Translations under genes and position numbers: made by a program
Shown: positions 52,515 to 61,696 of the stretch, one piece after another
Layout: each line of letters opens with the position of its first letter
Numbering within the stretch: the stretch's first letter is position 1
NCBI RefSeq assembly: GCF_001425055.1
Contig: NZ_LMDK01000020.1
Coordinates: 281,001-345,000 of the forward strand
Length of the DNA stretch: 64,000 nucleotides
Direction of reading: 5' to 3'
Source of the DNA: Pelomonas sp. Root1237
GTDB lineage: Bacteria; Pseudomonadota; Gammaproteobacteria; Burkholderiales; Burkholderiaceae_C
Notes under the pieces: generated by a model
What the model saw: only the letters and a program-made list of their open reading frames with translations
What the model was told of the DNA's origin: nothing
Databases searched by the model: none

Positions 52515-53605
52515 TGGCTGAGTTTCCTGGGCGTGTCGTTGATTGATTCTGGCGCGGCTTGCAGCGGCGCGCTCTTGAGCATGAGATCGATATAGGTGTC
52601 GGCGTCCTGTCGGATGACCAGGCGCACGGGCAGGTATTGCAGGCCAGGCGCCAGCCAGACTTCAGCGGCCAGATCGCCACCGGCGGGCGCACGGGTGGGC
52701 CTGAGATGCCAGCTGGCCAGCGGGCCCATCGGCGTATCCAGCGTCTCTTCGCCCACCACTTCGTATTGCCAGATGTATTGACGGCGAGCCAGCACCAGCG
52801 GGAACTGCACGGTACGCCCAGCCTGGAGCAGCTCGCGGCCGGTCAAAAAGAGCCAGGTCAACTGGACGAACTGGCTGGCCGAATCCTGCGCGCCCCGCGA
52901 GGCCGGCTCGCGCGAACCGGTGGCGAGTTGGACCTCATTGCCCAGGAAGAACACGCTGGCGCGCCGGCTGTCACTGAGAATGACCTTGGTCTCCTCGTCG
53001 TAGCGTTGCGGCGCGATGCCCTCCGGCGTCAACTGGCCCTGGCTGCTCATGCGTCGTGTGATCAGCGGCGCGAAGCTGGGGCCGACGCCGACGTCGAGAT
53101 GGACCTGGTAGTCACGCCCCCTGCGCAGCCATTCGACCTGGGCCTGGCCGCTGACCGGTCCCCGGTAGTTGCCGGTCAGCACATAGCTGAGCCGCGTTGA
53201 CAGCGGCCATTCAGGACCGGGCTCACCGTCCACCGACGGCGCCGACGCGGCCTGGGCAACGGAGGCGGGTTGTTCAGGCGCTGACGCTACGGACGCGACG
53301 GGCTCGGGGAACGGCGGTTCCGATGCGGCGACGGGCTCAGGTGCGGAGGCCGCCGGACCTGGCAGTTGGACGTTCGCCGACGGCGCCTTGGCGCGCGGCT
53401 GAGGTGGCGAAGGCGGCCGCACGCGCAAAGCAGGCGGCTCATGCAACTGCATCTCGCGCACCAGGGCGATCTGCATGCGCGCCGGCATTGGCGGCGGGCC
53501 TTCGCTGATCCAGCCCTCGTGGATGCGCTGCACCTCGTGGCCGAGCAGCAGATGCAGTGCCAACACGGCCAGCACCAGCAGGCCCGGCGGCCGCGGTGTC
53601 TTCAT
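52511..53605 (-). CDS. DUF3108 domain periplasmic protein
   Basis: A 364-residue protein. It has an N-terminal membrane segment (PPGLLVLAVLALHLLLGHEV, about 5-24), then a long Pro/Ala/Ser-rich linker (about 60-140), then the DUF3108 domain from about 150 (LSYVLTGNYRGPVSGQAQVEWLRRG; WQYEVVGEETLDTPMGPLASWHLRP). The layout resembles TonB-like linkers but no TonB C-domain exists. Function unknown; the domain is predicted to be a periplasmic beta fold. Lies 7 bases after the M61 peptidase stop and overlaps the hydratase by 4 bases. Confidence 0.82.
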   Translation of the reverse strand: MKTPRPPGLLVLAVLALHLLLGHEVQRIHEGWISEGPPPMPARMQIALVREMQLHEPPALRVRPPSPPQPRAKAPSANVQLPGPAASAPEPVAASEPPFPEPVASVASAPEQPASVAQAASAPSVDGEPGPEWPLSTRLSYVLTGNYRGPVSGQAQVEWLRRGRDYQVHLDVGVGPSFAPLITRRMSSQGQLTPEGIAPQRYDEETKVILSDSRRASVFFLGNEVQLATGSREPASRGAQDSASQFVQLTWLFLTGRELLQAGRTVQFPLVLARRQYIWQYEVVGEETLDTPMGPLASWHLRPTRAPAGGDLAAEVWLAPGLQYLPVRLVIRQDADTYIDLMLKSAPLQAAPESINDTPRKLSQ

Positions 53606-53611
53606 GCTGCC

Positions 53612-55330
53612 TCAGGCGCCGAGCCAGTGGCGGCGCGCAGCGTGCGACCCGTCGGCCAGCGTCAAGGCAACAGCAGAGGACTGCGGCGCGGGGAGCTCGA
53701 CATTGAGCTCGATCAAGCGCTGGTCGCGGCTGACGAGCAGGCGCAGCTGCGTCTCGCCGCTGCCCAGCAGGCCCGCCACCTCATCGAGGCGACGCAGGCG
53801 CCAGCCGTTACAGCCGAGGATCTCGTCGCGTGCATTGACGCCGCCCGCCTCGGCGGCGCCGCCGGTGAGTACATGAGTCACGCCAATGCCCGTCAACGCC
53901 GCCTCGCGCACGCGCAGGCCCAGACGCTGGGCGACGTTGGTCCGGCCCTCGTCGCGCCAGACAATGCCATGTCTCTCCAGCAGCGCGCGCAGTGGCAGCT
54001 CGTCGCGGCCATGCACCCAGCCGTGCAATTGCGCCGCAACCGCGTCGATGGACAGCGCACGCACAGCGTCGAGGATGTCGGCCTCACTGACCGGGCCGCC
54101 GGCGCTGGCCGTCCACAGTCGCGTCATCAGCGCATCCAGGCTGGATTTTTGATCCCGCAGGCTCAGGTCCAGGCAGAGCGCGACAAGGGCGCCCTGGCCG
54201 TAGTAGTTGCTCGCGGCGTTGACGCTGTTCTCGTCGGGCCGGTAGTACTTGGTCCAGGCCTCGAAGCTGGCTTGGGCCAGCGGCTGCACGCGCCGGCCCG
54301 GCGAGGCCAGCACGCTGTTGACGCTGGCAGCGAGCAGTTTCAGATACCGCGGCGCATCGACCAGGCCGGCGCGGCACAGCATCAGTTCGTCGTAGTAGCT
54401 GGTGAACCCCTCGAAGAACCACAGCAGCTCGGTGTAGTTCTCGCGCTGGTAGTCGAAGGTCGCGAACTCCGCAGGGCGCAGCCGCTTGACGTTCCAAGCA
54501 TGGAAGTACTCGTGGCTGAACAGGCCGAGCAGACGCACATAGTTGTCGCTGGGTGCAGCGCTTTCAGCGGCTGTCGGCAGTTCACGCCGTGCACAGATCA
54601 GCGCCGTGCTGGCACGGTGCTCCAGGCCGCCATGGCCGTCATCCACGGCCGAGAGCAGGAAGCTGTAATGCTCGAAAGGTGCACCACCCCAGAACGCGAT
54701 GTGGGCCTCGCAGATGCGCCGCACATCGGCCAGCAGGCGCTCGCCGTCAAAGCTCGGCCAGGCGCCGGCCACGACGATGCGATGCGGCACGCCGGCGGCG
54801 ATGAACTCGCCCTGCCAGTGCGGGCCGATCTCGAAAGGGTGGTCTAGCAGTTCGTCGTAGTCGGCGGCCTCCCAGCTTCCCTCGGCAGCGCTCATCCCGG
54901 TTGCGACACGCCAGCCCTCGGGCAGTTGCCCCAATGTCACGCGATGCGCCTCGCTCTCACGGCCATGGGCGCGCAAGCACAGGCTGCTGGCGTTGAAAAA
55001 AGCGCGCCGGCTGTCCAGCCAGGCGGTTCGCACCGAGGCGTCGAAGGCGTAGACGTCATAGCTCAGGGTCAATGCCTTGGCTCGCGACTGGCCGCTGCAG
55101 CGCACGCGCCAACTGGCCTTGTCGAGTTGCTCGACGACCAGTTCGTTGCCGCCCTGACGGGCCGTCATCCCGCTCAGATGCTTGGCGAACTCGCGCACGA
55201 GGTAGCTGCCAGGGATCCACACCGGCAGGCTGAAGAACTGCTCAGCCGCTGGGCTGGTAAGGGTCAGCGTGACGCGATAGCGATGGGCCGCAATGTCGGC
55301 CAGCTCAATCTTGTAGCTTGGTCCCCGCAT
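53612..55330 (-). CDS. M61 family metallopeptidase with PDZ domain
   Basis: A 572-residue zinc peptidase (glycyl aminopeptidase family). The HExxH motif is HEYFHAWN at about 270-277 and the third ligand comes from EGFTSYYDELML (about 302-313). The family sequence VTLTLTSPAAEQFFSLPVWIPGSYLVREFAKHL is near the N-terminus. A PDZ domain is at about 465-545 (TGIGVTHVLTGGAAEAGGVNARDEILGCNGWRL). No signal peptide is seen, so it is probably cytoplasmic. ATGA overlap with the DUF3429 gene. Homologues process peptides with N-terminal Gly or Ala. Nothing unusual in the motifs. Confidence 0.9.
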   Translation of the reverse strand: MRGPSYKIELADIAAHRYRVTLTLTSPAAEQFFSLPVWIPGSYLVREFAKHLSGMTARQGGNELVVEQLDKASWRVRCSGQSRAKALTLSYDVYAFDASVRTAWLDSRRAFFNASSLCLRAHGRESEAHRVTLGQLPEGWRVATGMSAAEGSWEAADYDELLDHPFEIGPHWQGEFIAAGVPHRIVVAGAWPSFDGERLLADVRRICEAHIAFWGGAPFEHYSFLLSAVDDGHGGLEHRASTALICARRELPTAAESAAPSDNYVRLLGLFSHEYFHAWNVKRLRPAEFATFDYQRENYTELLWFFEGFTSYYDELMLCRAGLVDAPRYLKLLAASVNSVLASPGRRVQPLAQASFEAWTKYYRPDENSVNAASNYYGQGALVALCLDLSLRDQKSSLDALMTRLWTASAGGPVSEADILDAVRALSIDAVAAQLHGWVHGRDELPLRALLERHGIVWRDEGRTNVAQRLGLRVREAALTGIGVTHVLTGGAAEAGGVNARDEILGCNGWRLRRLDEVAGLLGSGETQLRLLVSRDQRLIELNVELPAPQSSAVALTLADGSHAARRHWLGA

Positions 55331-55767
55331 CAGCTACCCGCGGCGGCGAGAAAGCAGCTCAGCGCTGCGACGGCGGTGAGCCGAAAGCGCAAGGTCAGCC
55401 AGTCCGCCGCGCCGAGCTGCGGGTACACGCGGCGGTCGACGAGATAACAGGCGATCAGCACACCGCCATGCAGAGCCAGGCCCGCATAGGCCGGCATTAC
55501 CACACCCAGCCAGCCCAGCAGCACGGCGCTGATGCCCCAGACCAGGGGCTGACGCCCAGGCAGGCCACGTGCAAAGGACAGGCCCCAGTGGATGCCGCCG
55601 AGAAAGGCAATGACCAACCCGGCATACGCTGACATCCCGACGCTCACAAACGTGTGCTGATCGAGGTCACGGTCGCCGATCAGCCAGATCAGGGCGCATC
55701 CGAGCATGAAGGGAACGAGGCCGGCGTAGCCCAACCGATGCGCGAGCTCGCGGCGATCCACGCTCAT
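55330..55767 (-). CDS. DUF3429 membrane protein
   Basis: A 145-residue protein with four to five hydrophobic segments. The phrase AFLGGIHWGLSF (about 54-65) is the DUF3429 hallmark, and LGYAGLVPFMLGCALIWLI (about 12-30) starts it. Function unknown. ATG at 55767, five bases after the dsbC stop; longer readings are antisense or frame shadows. Overlaps the M61 gene by ATGA. Confidence 0.8.
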   Translation of the reverse strand: MSVDRRELAHRLGYAGLVPFMLGCALIWLIGDRDLDQHTFVSVGMSAYAGLVIAFLGGIHWGLSFARGLPGRQPLVWGISAVLLGWLGVVMPAYAGLALHGGVLIACYLVDRRVYPQLGAADWLTLRFRLTAVAALSCFLAAAGS

Positions 55768-55772
55768 CGGAT

Positions 55773-56507
55773 TCAGGATTTGCTGGCCGGCGCGGCCAGG
55801 GCTTGCAGGCGCTTCTCCAACTCCACCGGACCGACGGCACCAGGGATGCGATTGCCGTCCTCCAGCAGGATGGCGGGCGTACCGTTCACATGGATCTTGC
55901 GCGACAGCGCGAGGTTGCGCTCGATGGCGGCGTCGTCGCAGGAGGCCGGTGCCTTGGCCGGCTGCTCGCCCTTGAGCATCCAGCCGAGCCAGGCATTGGC
56001 GTTGTCCTTGGCGCACCAGATCGCACGCGTCTTCTCGGGAGAGTCGCCGCCAAGGATGGGGATGAGGAAGGTATAGACCGTCACGTCCTTGAGCTCCTGC
56101 AGGCCCTTCTCGAAGCGCTTGCAGTAGCCGCAGTTGGGGTCGGCGAAGACGGCGATCCGGCGCTTGCCGCTGCCGTTCTTCCACACCAGCGCATCCTTGA
56201 ATGGCAGGCTCGCGAAATCGATCCGGTTGAGCTGGGTGATGCGCTCCTCGGTCAGGTTCTTCTTGGCCTTCAGGTCGTAGAGCTCACCTTCGATGAGGAA
56301 GCTGCCGGTCGCGTCGGTATAGCGCACCTCATTGCCGATGCGGACCTCCCACAGCCCGGGCATGGGGGCCGGGCGGATCTCGTCGACCTTGGGCGCGTTG
56401 GGCATGCGCTCGGCAAGGGCCTTGCGGATGACGGCGTCGTTGGCCAGCGCGGGAAGGCTGATGGCAACAAGCAGGCCGGCCAGGAGTCGAAGGAACGTAG
56501 AGGACAC
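55773..56507 (-). CDS. dsbC: Thiol:disulfide interchange protein DsbC
   Basis: Periplasmic disulfide isomerase, 244 residues. Signal peptide LRLLAGLLVAISLPALA (about 6-22), N-terminal dimerisation domain (about 25-85), then a thioredoxin-like domain with the active site FADPNCGYCKRF (Cys-Gly-Tyr-Cys, about 121-132), and cis-Pro loop NGTPAILL (about 208-215). A second Cys pair, WCAK and SCDD, suggests the structural disulfide of DsbC. Its neighbours are a UbiH-like enzyme and an unrelated peptidase; the same order is common in Burkholderiales. Confidence 0.92.
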   Translation of the reverse strand: MSSTFLRLLAGLLVAISLPALANDAVIRKALAERMPNAPKVDEIRPAPMPGLWEVRIGNEVRYTDATGSFLIEGELYDLKAKKNLTEERITQLNRIDFASLPFKDALVWKNGSGKRRIAVFADPNCGYCKRFEKGLQELKDVTVYTFLIPILGGDSPEKTRAIWCAKDNANAWLGWMLKGEQPAKAPASCDDAAIERNLALSRKIHVNGTPAILLEDGNRIPGAVGPVELEKRLQALAAPASKS

Positions 56508-56528
56508 GATGGGAGAGCCGGTTGGGGT

Positions 56529-57650
56529 TCAGAGCCCGAGGGCGCGCTGGGTCAGCCAGCGCTTGACGGGGGTGAGTTGGTTGAGCGCATCCAAGCCGCG
56601 GTTGCGCAGGCTCTGGACGGCGGGGGAAGAGTTGGCGAAGAGACGCTGCAGCACGTCGGTCAGCTCGCTCATCGCCAGCGTCGGCGCGAGGCGCTCGCGG
56701 GCATAGCGGCGCAGCAGGCGTTCGTCGCCGAGGGGGCGCCAGGACTCGCGCGCAGCCAGCACGTGGGCAAGCGCGGCGACGTCGCCCAGACCGAGGTTCA
56801 ATCCCTGGCCTGCCAGCGGGTGAACGATGTGAGCTGCATCCCCCAGCAGCACCCAACCCGGGCCGCTGACGGCATCCGCGCGGGCCAGAGCCAGCGGCCA
56901 GCTCGATCGCTCGCTACCGAGGCCCAACTCGCCCGCGGCACCACCGGTGGCAGCATTGAGTTCGCGTTCGAATTCGGCGGCCGGCAAGGCTTGCAGTTGT
57001 TCGGCCCGCGCCTCAGCGCAGGACCAGACCAGGCCATAAGACGCACCAGGCGCCGGCTTCTCGAAAGGCAGCAGGGCCAGCACCTCGCCACCCGGCTGAA
57101 ACCACTGGCGAGCGACACCCTGATGGGGCCGATCGGCTTTCAGTCTTGCGGCCAGCGCGCGATGGCCATAGGGCTTGAGCTTGAAGTCGACGCCCAGCGC
57201 GGCGCGCGCGGTCGATTCGCGACCTTCGCAAAGGGCGATCAGCGCTGCCGAGGTGTTATCCGCGACGTTGTGAACATGAGGAGAGAAGCGCAGGGCCGTC
57301 GCGAGCTGCGCATCCAGCGCGGCGGCGTCGACGATGACGGCCAACTCACGCAGGCCTTGCTGCCATGCCGAGAAGCTCAGTCGGCCGGCAGGCTGGTTGG
57401 CGACGGCATCACCGCCGACGACCATGTCGTAGACGGGACTGATCGCGTCAGGGGGCAAGCTGTCCCAGACCTTCAGCTCCGTCAGCAGGGCGACCGAGGC
57501 GGCGTTGAGCGCATAGGTCCGCACGTCGTCGGCGCGAGGCGTTCCCGGCGCGCCGGTCATGCCCACGGTCAGCCCCTGAGCAGCCAGGCTGAGCGCGAGG
57601 CTGCCACCGACCGCCCCCCGTCCTCTGACCAACACATCCACGCTTTGCAT
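56529..57650 (-). CDS. UbiH/UbiF-family FAD-dependent monooxygenase
   Basis: A 373-residue flavoprotein of the class A monooxygenases; it hydroxylates a ubiquinone ring precursor or a related compound. FAD-binding motif VLVRGRGAVGGSLALSLAAQG lies at 6-26 (GxGxxG), and the second FAD motif LLGDAAHIVHPLAGQGLNLGL at about 280-300. A central DG-type motif is less clear. Length is slightly short for UbiH (about 390). It is first in the operon that runs to the hydratase, divergent from ychF at 57788 with 137 bases between. UbiH, UbiF and UbiM cannot be told apart by eye. Confidence 0.87.
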   Translation of the reverse strand: MQSVDVLVRGRGAVGGSLALSLAAQGLTVGMTGAPGTPRADDVRTYALNAASVALLTELKVWDSLPPDAISPVYDMVVGGDAVANQPAGRLSFSAWQQGLRELAVIVDAAALDAQLATALRFSPHVHNVADNTSAALIALCEGRESTARAALGVDFKLKPYGHRALAARLKADRPHQGVARQWFQPGGEVLALLPFEKPAPGASYGLVWSCAEARAEQLQALPAAEFERELNAATGGAAGELGLGSERSSWPLALARADAVSGPGWVLLGDAAHIVHPLAGQGLNLGLGDVAALAHVLAARESWRPLGDERLLRRYARERLAPTLAMSELTDVLQRLFANSSPAVQSLRNRGLDALNQLTPVKRWLTQRALGL

Positions 57651-57725
57651 CGGGCAATTGTAGGCAGCGGTGATGCCCGCATCGCCAGCTGGGCCGGCCC
57701 GAAGGAGTCGACAGCGCCGGCCGAC

Positions 57726-57731
57726 TAAAAT
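57726..57731 (+). promoter_or_regulatory. Possible -10 box (TAAAAT) before ychF
   Basis: TAAAAT 57 bases upstream of the ychF ATG in the 137-base intergenic gap to the divergent FAD monooxygenase. No clear -35. Low support. Confidence 0.33.
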
Positions 57732-57787
57732 CCCCGATTCGGCGTCGGCCTGCCGTCGCCCGCCCTCCCCTACGGAAAGCCCCCGCC

Positions 57788-58879
57788 ATGAGCCTCAAAT
57801 GCGGCATCGTGGGCCTGCCCAATGTCGGCAAGTCCACGCTCTTCAACGCCCTGACCAAAGCCGGCATCGCGGCTGAGAATTATCCTTTCTGCACGATCGA
57901 GCCCAATGTCGGCATCGTCGAACTGCCCGACCCCCGCCTCGCGGCCCTGGCCGAAATCGTCAAGCCCGAGCGCGTCATGCCCGCCGTCGTCGAGTTCGTC
58001 GACATCGCCGGCCTCGTCGCTGGCGCGAGCAAAGGCGAGGGCCTGGGCAACCAGTTCCTGTCCCACATCCGCGAGACTGACGCCATCGTCAATGTCGTGC
58101 GCTGCTTCGAAGACCCCAACGTCATCCACGTGAATGGCAAGGTCGACCCGATCTCGGACATCGAAGTGATCCAGACTGAGCTCTGCCTCGCTGACCTCGG
58201 CACCGTCGAGAAGAGCCTGCACCGCTATAACAAAGTCGCTCGCGCCGGTGACAAGGAAGCCATCGCGTTGGTCAAGGTGCTGGAGAAGTGCCAAGCCGCA
58301 CTGGACCAGGCTCAGCCCGTCCGCACCATCAACTTCAGCAAGGAAGAACTGGTCATTCTGAAGCCCTTATGCCTGATCACGGCCAAGCCGGCCATGTTTG
58401 TTGGCAACGTCTCGGAAGACGGTTTCGAGAACAACCCGTTCCTTGACCGCCTGAAGGAATATGCAGCGGCCCAGAACGGCCCGGTGGTGGCGATCTGCGC
58501 CAAGACCGAGTCGGAGCTGTCCGAAATGGAAGACGAGGATCGCGCCCTGTTCTTGGCCGAGATGGGCCAGGATGAACCCGGTCTCAACCGCCTGATTCGT
58601 GCCGCCTTCAAGCTGCTGGGCCTGCAGACCTACTTCACCGCCGGTGTGAAGGAAGTGCGCGCGTGGACCATCCACATCGGAGACACCGGCCCGCAAGCCG
58701 CCGCGGTCATTCACACCGACTTCGAACGCGGTTACATCCGGGCGCAGACGATTGCCTATGACGATTTCATCAAACACCGCGGTGAGCAGGGCGCCAAGGA
58801 CGCGGGAAAGATGCGCGCTGAGGGCAAGGAATACGTCGTCAAGGATGGCGACGTGCTGCATTTCTTGTTCAACGTCTGA
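57788..58879 (+). CDS. ychF: Redox-regulated ATPase/GTPase YchF
   Basis: OBG-family P-loop protein, 363 residues, cytoplasmic, a conserved ribosome-binding ATPase. P-loop GLPNVGKST at about 8-16, switch [13 protein letters not shown] (about 32-43), G3 DIAG near 73 and the YchF-specific [14 protein letters not shown]-terminal TGS-type domain: [20 protein letters not shown] (about 275-294), then [24 protein letters not shown]. Length and motifs are standard. Followed by a hairpin terminator at 58906-58924. Confidence 0.96.
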   Translation: MSLKCGIVGLPNVGKSTLFNALTKAGIAAENYPFCTIEPNVGIVELPDPRLAALAEIVKPERVMPAVVEFVDIAGLVAGASKGEGLGNQFLSHIRETDAIVNVVRCFEDPNVIHVNGKVDPISDIEVIQTELCLADLGTVEKSLHRYNKVARAGDKEAIALVKVLEKCQAALDQAQPVRTINFSKEELVILKPLCLITAKPAMFVGNVSEDGFENNPFLDRLKEYAAAQNGPVVAICAKTESELSEMEDEDRALFLAEMGQDEPGLNRLIRAAFKLLGLQTYFTAGVKEVRAWTIHIGDTGPQAAAVIHTDFERGYIRAQTIAYDDFIKHRGEQGAKDAGKMRAEGKEYVVKDGDVLHFLFNV

Positions 58880-58905
58880 TACCGACGTCGGACCTTCTTC
58901 TGGAA

Positions 58906-58924
58906 CCCGCTTCGGCGGGCTTTT
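58906..58924 (+). terminator. Rho-independent terminator after ychF
   Basis: CCCGC, loop TTCG, GCGGG, then CTTTT. The stem is 58906-58910 with 58915-58919. It starts 27 bases after the ychF stop and ends before the IS at 58992. Confidence 0.8.
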
Positions 58925-59024
58925 CATTGCCTGGGTGTCCCGGAGAGGCCAAGGCTTGGTGGCGGCAGTTGCCATCGGGACTCGAATGGTTTTGACCTGC
59001 CCGGGATTTCCGAGACAGTAATTC

Positions 59025-59867
59025 CTAGAAGACGGCTGGTTGCGGGTCTTGACGGAGTTGGTGCTTGAACTCCGTCGGGGTCAAGTATTGCAGGCTGCTG
59101 TGCGGCCTGACCTCGTTGTAGTGCTGACGCCAGGACTCGATGACGACCTTGGCCTCGCGGCGCGAGCGGAACCATTCGACTGACAGGCACTCGTCGCGGA
59201 ACTTGCCGTTGAAGCTCTCGTCGGTGCCGTTCTGCCAGGGCTTGCCAGGGTCGTTGAGCACGGTGGCGATGCCGGCGCTGGCGATCCACTCCAAGATGGC
59301 CTGGCTGACGAACTCCGGCCCGTTGTCCGAGCGCATGAACAGCGGCGCCCCGTGCGTGCTCACCAGGCGCGACAGCACCTCGATCACACGCTTGGAGCGG
59401 ATGGACCCGGCTACGTCGATGGCCAGGCACTCGCGGGTGTATTCGTCGATGACGGTCAGGCACTTGAGCTGCTGGCCCGTGGCGGTCGTGTCGAAGACGA
59501 AGTCGTAGGCCCAGACCATGTTGGCCTTGAACGGCGTTTGCACGCGCGGCCCCGTGGAGGCAGTGGGCTTGCGCGAGCGTTTCCTGGGCACCAGCAGCCC
59601 GGCTTGGCGCCACGGCCGATGCGTGCGCGACCAGCTCAGCTCGAAGCCACGCCGTCGCAGGAAGATGCGGATACGGCGGTAGCCGTAGCGCGGGTACTGG
59701 GCCGAGAGTTCCTTCATCGCCTCAATCACCGGGGCATCCTTGGCCGGCAGGCGGGGCTCGTAGCTGGGCGTGGCGCGTGACATGCCGATCAGCCCGCAAG
59801 CCCGACGCAGGCTCAGGCCACGCTCGCGAGCGAGGGCGACCTGGGCGCGCCGAGCCAGCGGGCTCAC
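59025..59867 (-). CDS. IS3-family transposase OrfB (DDE catalytic part)
   Basis: 280-residue catalytic part of the transposase, from a GTG at 59867 in the -1 frame relative to orfA. It carries an HTH_21-type start (REGLSLRRACGLIGMSRATP-like segment) and the rve domain with D in WAYDFVFDT, D in MRSDNGPEFVS and E in ESFNGKFRDECL (about 115, 175 and 215). Made as an OrfAB fusion by -1 frameshift at the T7 tract on the plus strand (A7 in the mRNA, 59870-59876). Intact by reading. Confidence 0.9.
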   Translation of the reverse strand: MSPLARRAQVALARERGLSLRRACGLIGMSRATPSYEPRLPAKDAPVIEAMKELSAQYPRYGYRRIRIFLRRRGFELSWSRTHRPWRQAGLLVPRKRSRKPTASTGPRVQTPFKANMVWAYDFVFDTTATGQQLKCLTVIDEYTRECLAIDVAGSIRSKRVIEVLSRLVSTHGAPLFMRSDNGPEFVSQAILEWIASAGIATVLNDPGKPWQNGTDESFNGKFRDECLSVEWFRSRREAKVVIESWRQHYNEVRPHSSLQYLTPTEFKHQLRQDPQPAVF

Positions 59868-60127
59868 AATTTTTTTGCGTTGATCTCCTTCAGGACTTCG
59901 ATGTCCAGATCACGCTCGGCCAGCAGTTTCTTGAGCCGGCTGTTCTCCACCTCCAAGGCCTTCAGGCGTTTGACGTCCGCGACCTCCAACTGGCCGAAGT
60001 GCTTGCGCCAGGCGTAGATCGTCGGCTCGCTGACCTTGTGCTTCTTGGCCGCCTCGGCCACCGTGGTGCGGTCTGCCTCGCGCAGGATCGCCACCATCTG
60101 CTCTTCCGTGAATCGACTCTTTCTCAT
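59864..60127 (-). CDS. IS3-family OrfA (helix-turn-helix)
   Basis: 87-residue DNA-binding OrfA: MRKSRFTEEQMVAILREAD start, HTH around VAEAAKKHKVSEPTIYAWRKHF, and a leucine-zipper-like tail (LKALEVENSRLKKLLAERDLDIEVLKEI). I start it at the ATG at 60127; an upstream ATG at 60151 is possible. Ends KKL before the stop at 59864, after the A7 tract where ribosomes can slip to make OrfAB. Confidence 0.88.
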   Translation of the reverse strand: MRKSRFTEEQMVAILREADRTTVAEAAKKHKVSEPTIYAWRKHFGQLEVADVKRLKALEVENSRLKKLLAERDLDIEVLKEINAKKL

Positions 60128-60554
60128 GGGCTTCTCGGGGGATGGAGCCATCTTCTCTGGGAATCAATGTCTCGGAGAACCCGGGCAGGTCAACCGCCCG
60201 ACCATCCAGATCGCCGTCACTCTGACCGAAATTACGCAATGGTCAAGCCGCGCTACCTTTTCATGTCCATGCCGCAGCAGCCGTTGTTGAATGCCATGCG
60301 AGTGATCGTCGATCGCTACGGACTGGCGACGCAACTTGGCCTGGCGCTTTTCGTGCCGACGAATTGGCATCAGTCCCTTTCGGACCGCCATTGGGAGGAA
60401 GACACGCCAGATCTGCGCGAGCGGATGCTGCGTGCGGGTGGCAGGGTTTCAGCGCAGGCGGTTGCCATGATGACCCTGTCCCAGGATCCCGTACCGTTCG
60501 GTAACAGAATCGACCGGCATGAAGAGGTCCTTGAATGGGCCAGGAGTTCATGCC

Positions 60555-60821
60555 ATGAGGAAGAGCAAGTTCACTGAAGAGCAGATGGCCTACGCGCTGA
60601 AGCAAGCTGAGCTGGGCATCAGCGTCGAGGAGGTCTGCCGCAAGATGGGCATCAGTAGCGCCACGTTCTACAAGTGGCGCCAGAAGTACGCCGGAGTGGG
60701 CCCGTCCGAGTTGCGCCGCATGCGCCAGCTCGAGGAGGAGAACCGCAAGCTCAAGCAGATCGTTGCGGACCTGAGCCTGGACAAGGCCATGCTGCAGCAC
60801 ATCGTCCAAAAAAAAGTCTAG
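60555..60821 (+). CDS. IS407-group OrfA (helix-turn-helix)
   Basis: 88-residue OrfA. MRKSKFTEEQMAYALKQAELGISVEEVCRKMGISSATFYKWRQKY is the HTH region typical of the IS407 group and ELRRMRQLEEENRKLKQIVADLSLDKAML the leucine-zipper-like tail. It ends KKV then TAG at 60819-60821, right after eight As at 60808-60815 that allow -1 frameshifting into orfB. I use ATG 60555; the 60519 start adds residues outside the HTH. Confidence 0.9.
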   Translation: MRKSKFTEEQMAYALKQAELGISVEEVCRKMGISSATFYKWRQKYAGVGPSELRRMRQLEEENRKLKQIVADLSLDKAMLQHIVQKKV

Positions 60822-61696
60822 GGCCTTCGCGACGCCGCGAGCTGGTGCCGGAGTTGATGCGACTGTTCGGCTGCAGCCAGCGCAACGCCATGCACGTGAC
60901 CAACGTCTCGCAGGGCAGCTTCTTCTACAAGCCGGTCAAGAAGGACGAGTCCGCGCTGCGCATGCGCATCAAGGAGATCACCAGCACACGCGTGCACTAC
61001 GGCTATCGCCGGGTGCACGTGCTGCTGCGCCGCGAAGGCCACCCCGACAACGTCAAGCGCGTGTACCGCCTCTACCGGGACGAAGGGCTGTCGCTGCGGC
61101 TCAAAAGGCCCAAACGGAACAAGGCCGCCAAGCTTCGCCAGCCCAAGCAACTGGCCCATGCCATCAACGAAATCTGGAGCATGGACTTCGTCGCCGACAA
61201 CCTCTTCGATGGACGCAAACTGCGCATGCTCACCGTCGTGGACCTGTACACCCGGGAGTGCCTGGCCATCGACGTCGGCCAGAGCTTGAAGGGAGAAGAC
61301 GTCGTCCGCGCCCTGACCGGCATCGCCGCGCACCGCGGCCTGCCGCAGACCATCAAGACCGACAACGGCAGCGAGTTCATCTCCAAGGCGATGGACAAGT
61401 GGGCCTACGAGCGCGGCGTCGAGTTGGACTTCAGCCGACCCGGCCGGCCGACTGACAACGCCACCGTCGAAAGCTTTAACGGGCGGCTGCGCCAGGAGTG
61501 CCTGAACGAGCATTGGTTCTTGTCACTGGACGATGCACGGGCCAAGATCGAGGCTTGGCGACGGGACTACAACGAGAACCGTCCCCACTCAGCGCTGGAG
61601 TGGGCCACGCCGACCGAATTCGCCCGCCGCAGCCGCCTGCAGGCGGCTGCGGCGAAGTCAGAGGAGCCGGAAAGTTCTACTTCCGAGCGGTACTGA
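60809..61696 (+). CDS. IS407-group OrfB transposase (DDE)
   Basis: Catalytic half, read in the -1 frame from the A8 tract (SLGPSRRRELVPELMRLFG) to the stop at 61694-61696. rve domain: D in SMDFVADNL (about 135), D in IKTDNGSEFISK (about 200), and E in ATVESFNGRLRQECL (about 235). C-terminal HSALEWATPTEFARRS is standard for this group. No in-frame ATG is near the start, so expression should be as OrfAB. The stop lies inside the first copy of the duplicated 51-bp end. Intact. Confidence 0.9.
   Translation, partial: KKSLGPSRRRELVPELMRLFGCSQRNAMHVTNVSQGSFFYKPVKKDESALRMRIKEITSTRVHYGYRRVHVLLRREGHPDNVKRVYRLYRDEGLSLRLKRPKRNKAAKLRQPKQLAHAINEIWSMDFVADNLFDGRKLRMLTVVDLYTRECLAIDVGQSLKGEDVVRALTGIAAHRGLPQTIKTDNGSEFISKAMDKWAYERGVELDFSRPGRPTDNATVESFNGRLRQECLNEHWFLSLDDARAKIEAWRRDYNENRPHSALEWATPTEFARRSRLQAAAAKSEEPESSTSERY

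Larger units (their letters stand above)
58992..60193 (-). mobile_element. IS3-family insertion sequence (first copy), about 1.2 kb
   Basis: Terminal inverted repeats match across about 25 bases: the left end begins TTGACCTGCCCGGG at 58992 and the right end is its complement ending at 60193, followed by a shared CCGAGACA block. Two overlapping genes inside (orfA and orfB) with an A7 slippage tract. Length 1.2 kb suits IS3-type elements. The flanks (GGTT left, CCGC right) do not show a matching 3-4 base target duplication, so either the ends are not original or a deletion has joined the sides. Confidence 0.85.

Noticed and set aside
55803..57728. 641-residue plus-strand open frame
   Set aside because: Runs antisense to dsbC and the UbiH-like gene; composition is low-complexity and no motif is seen.
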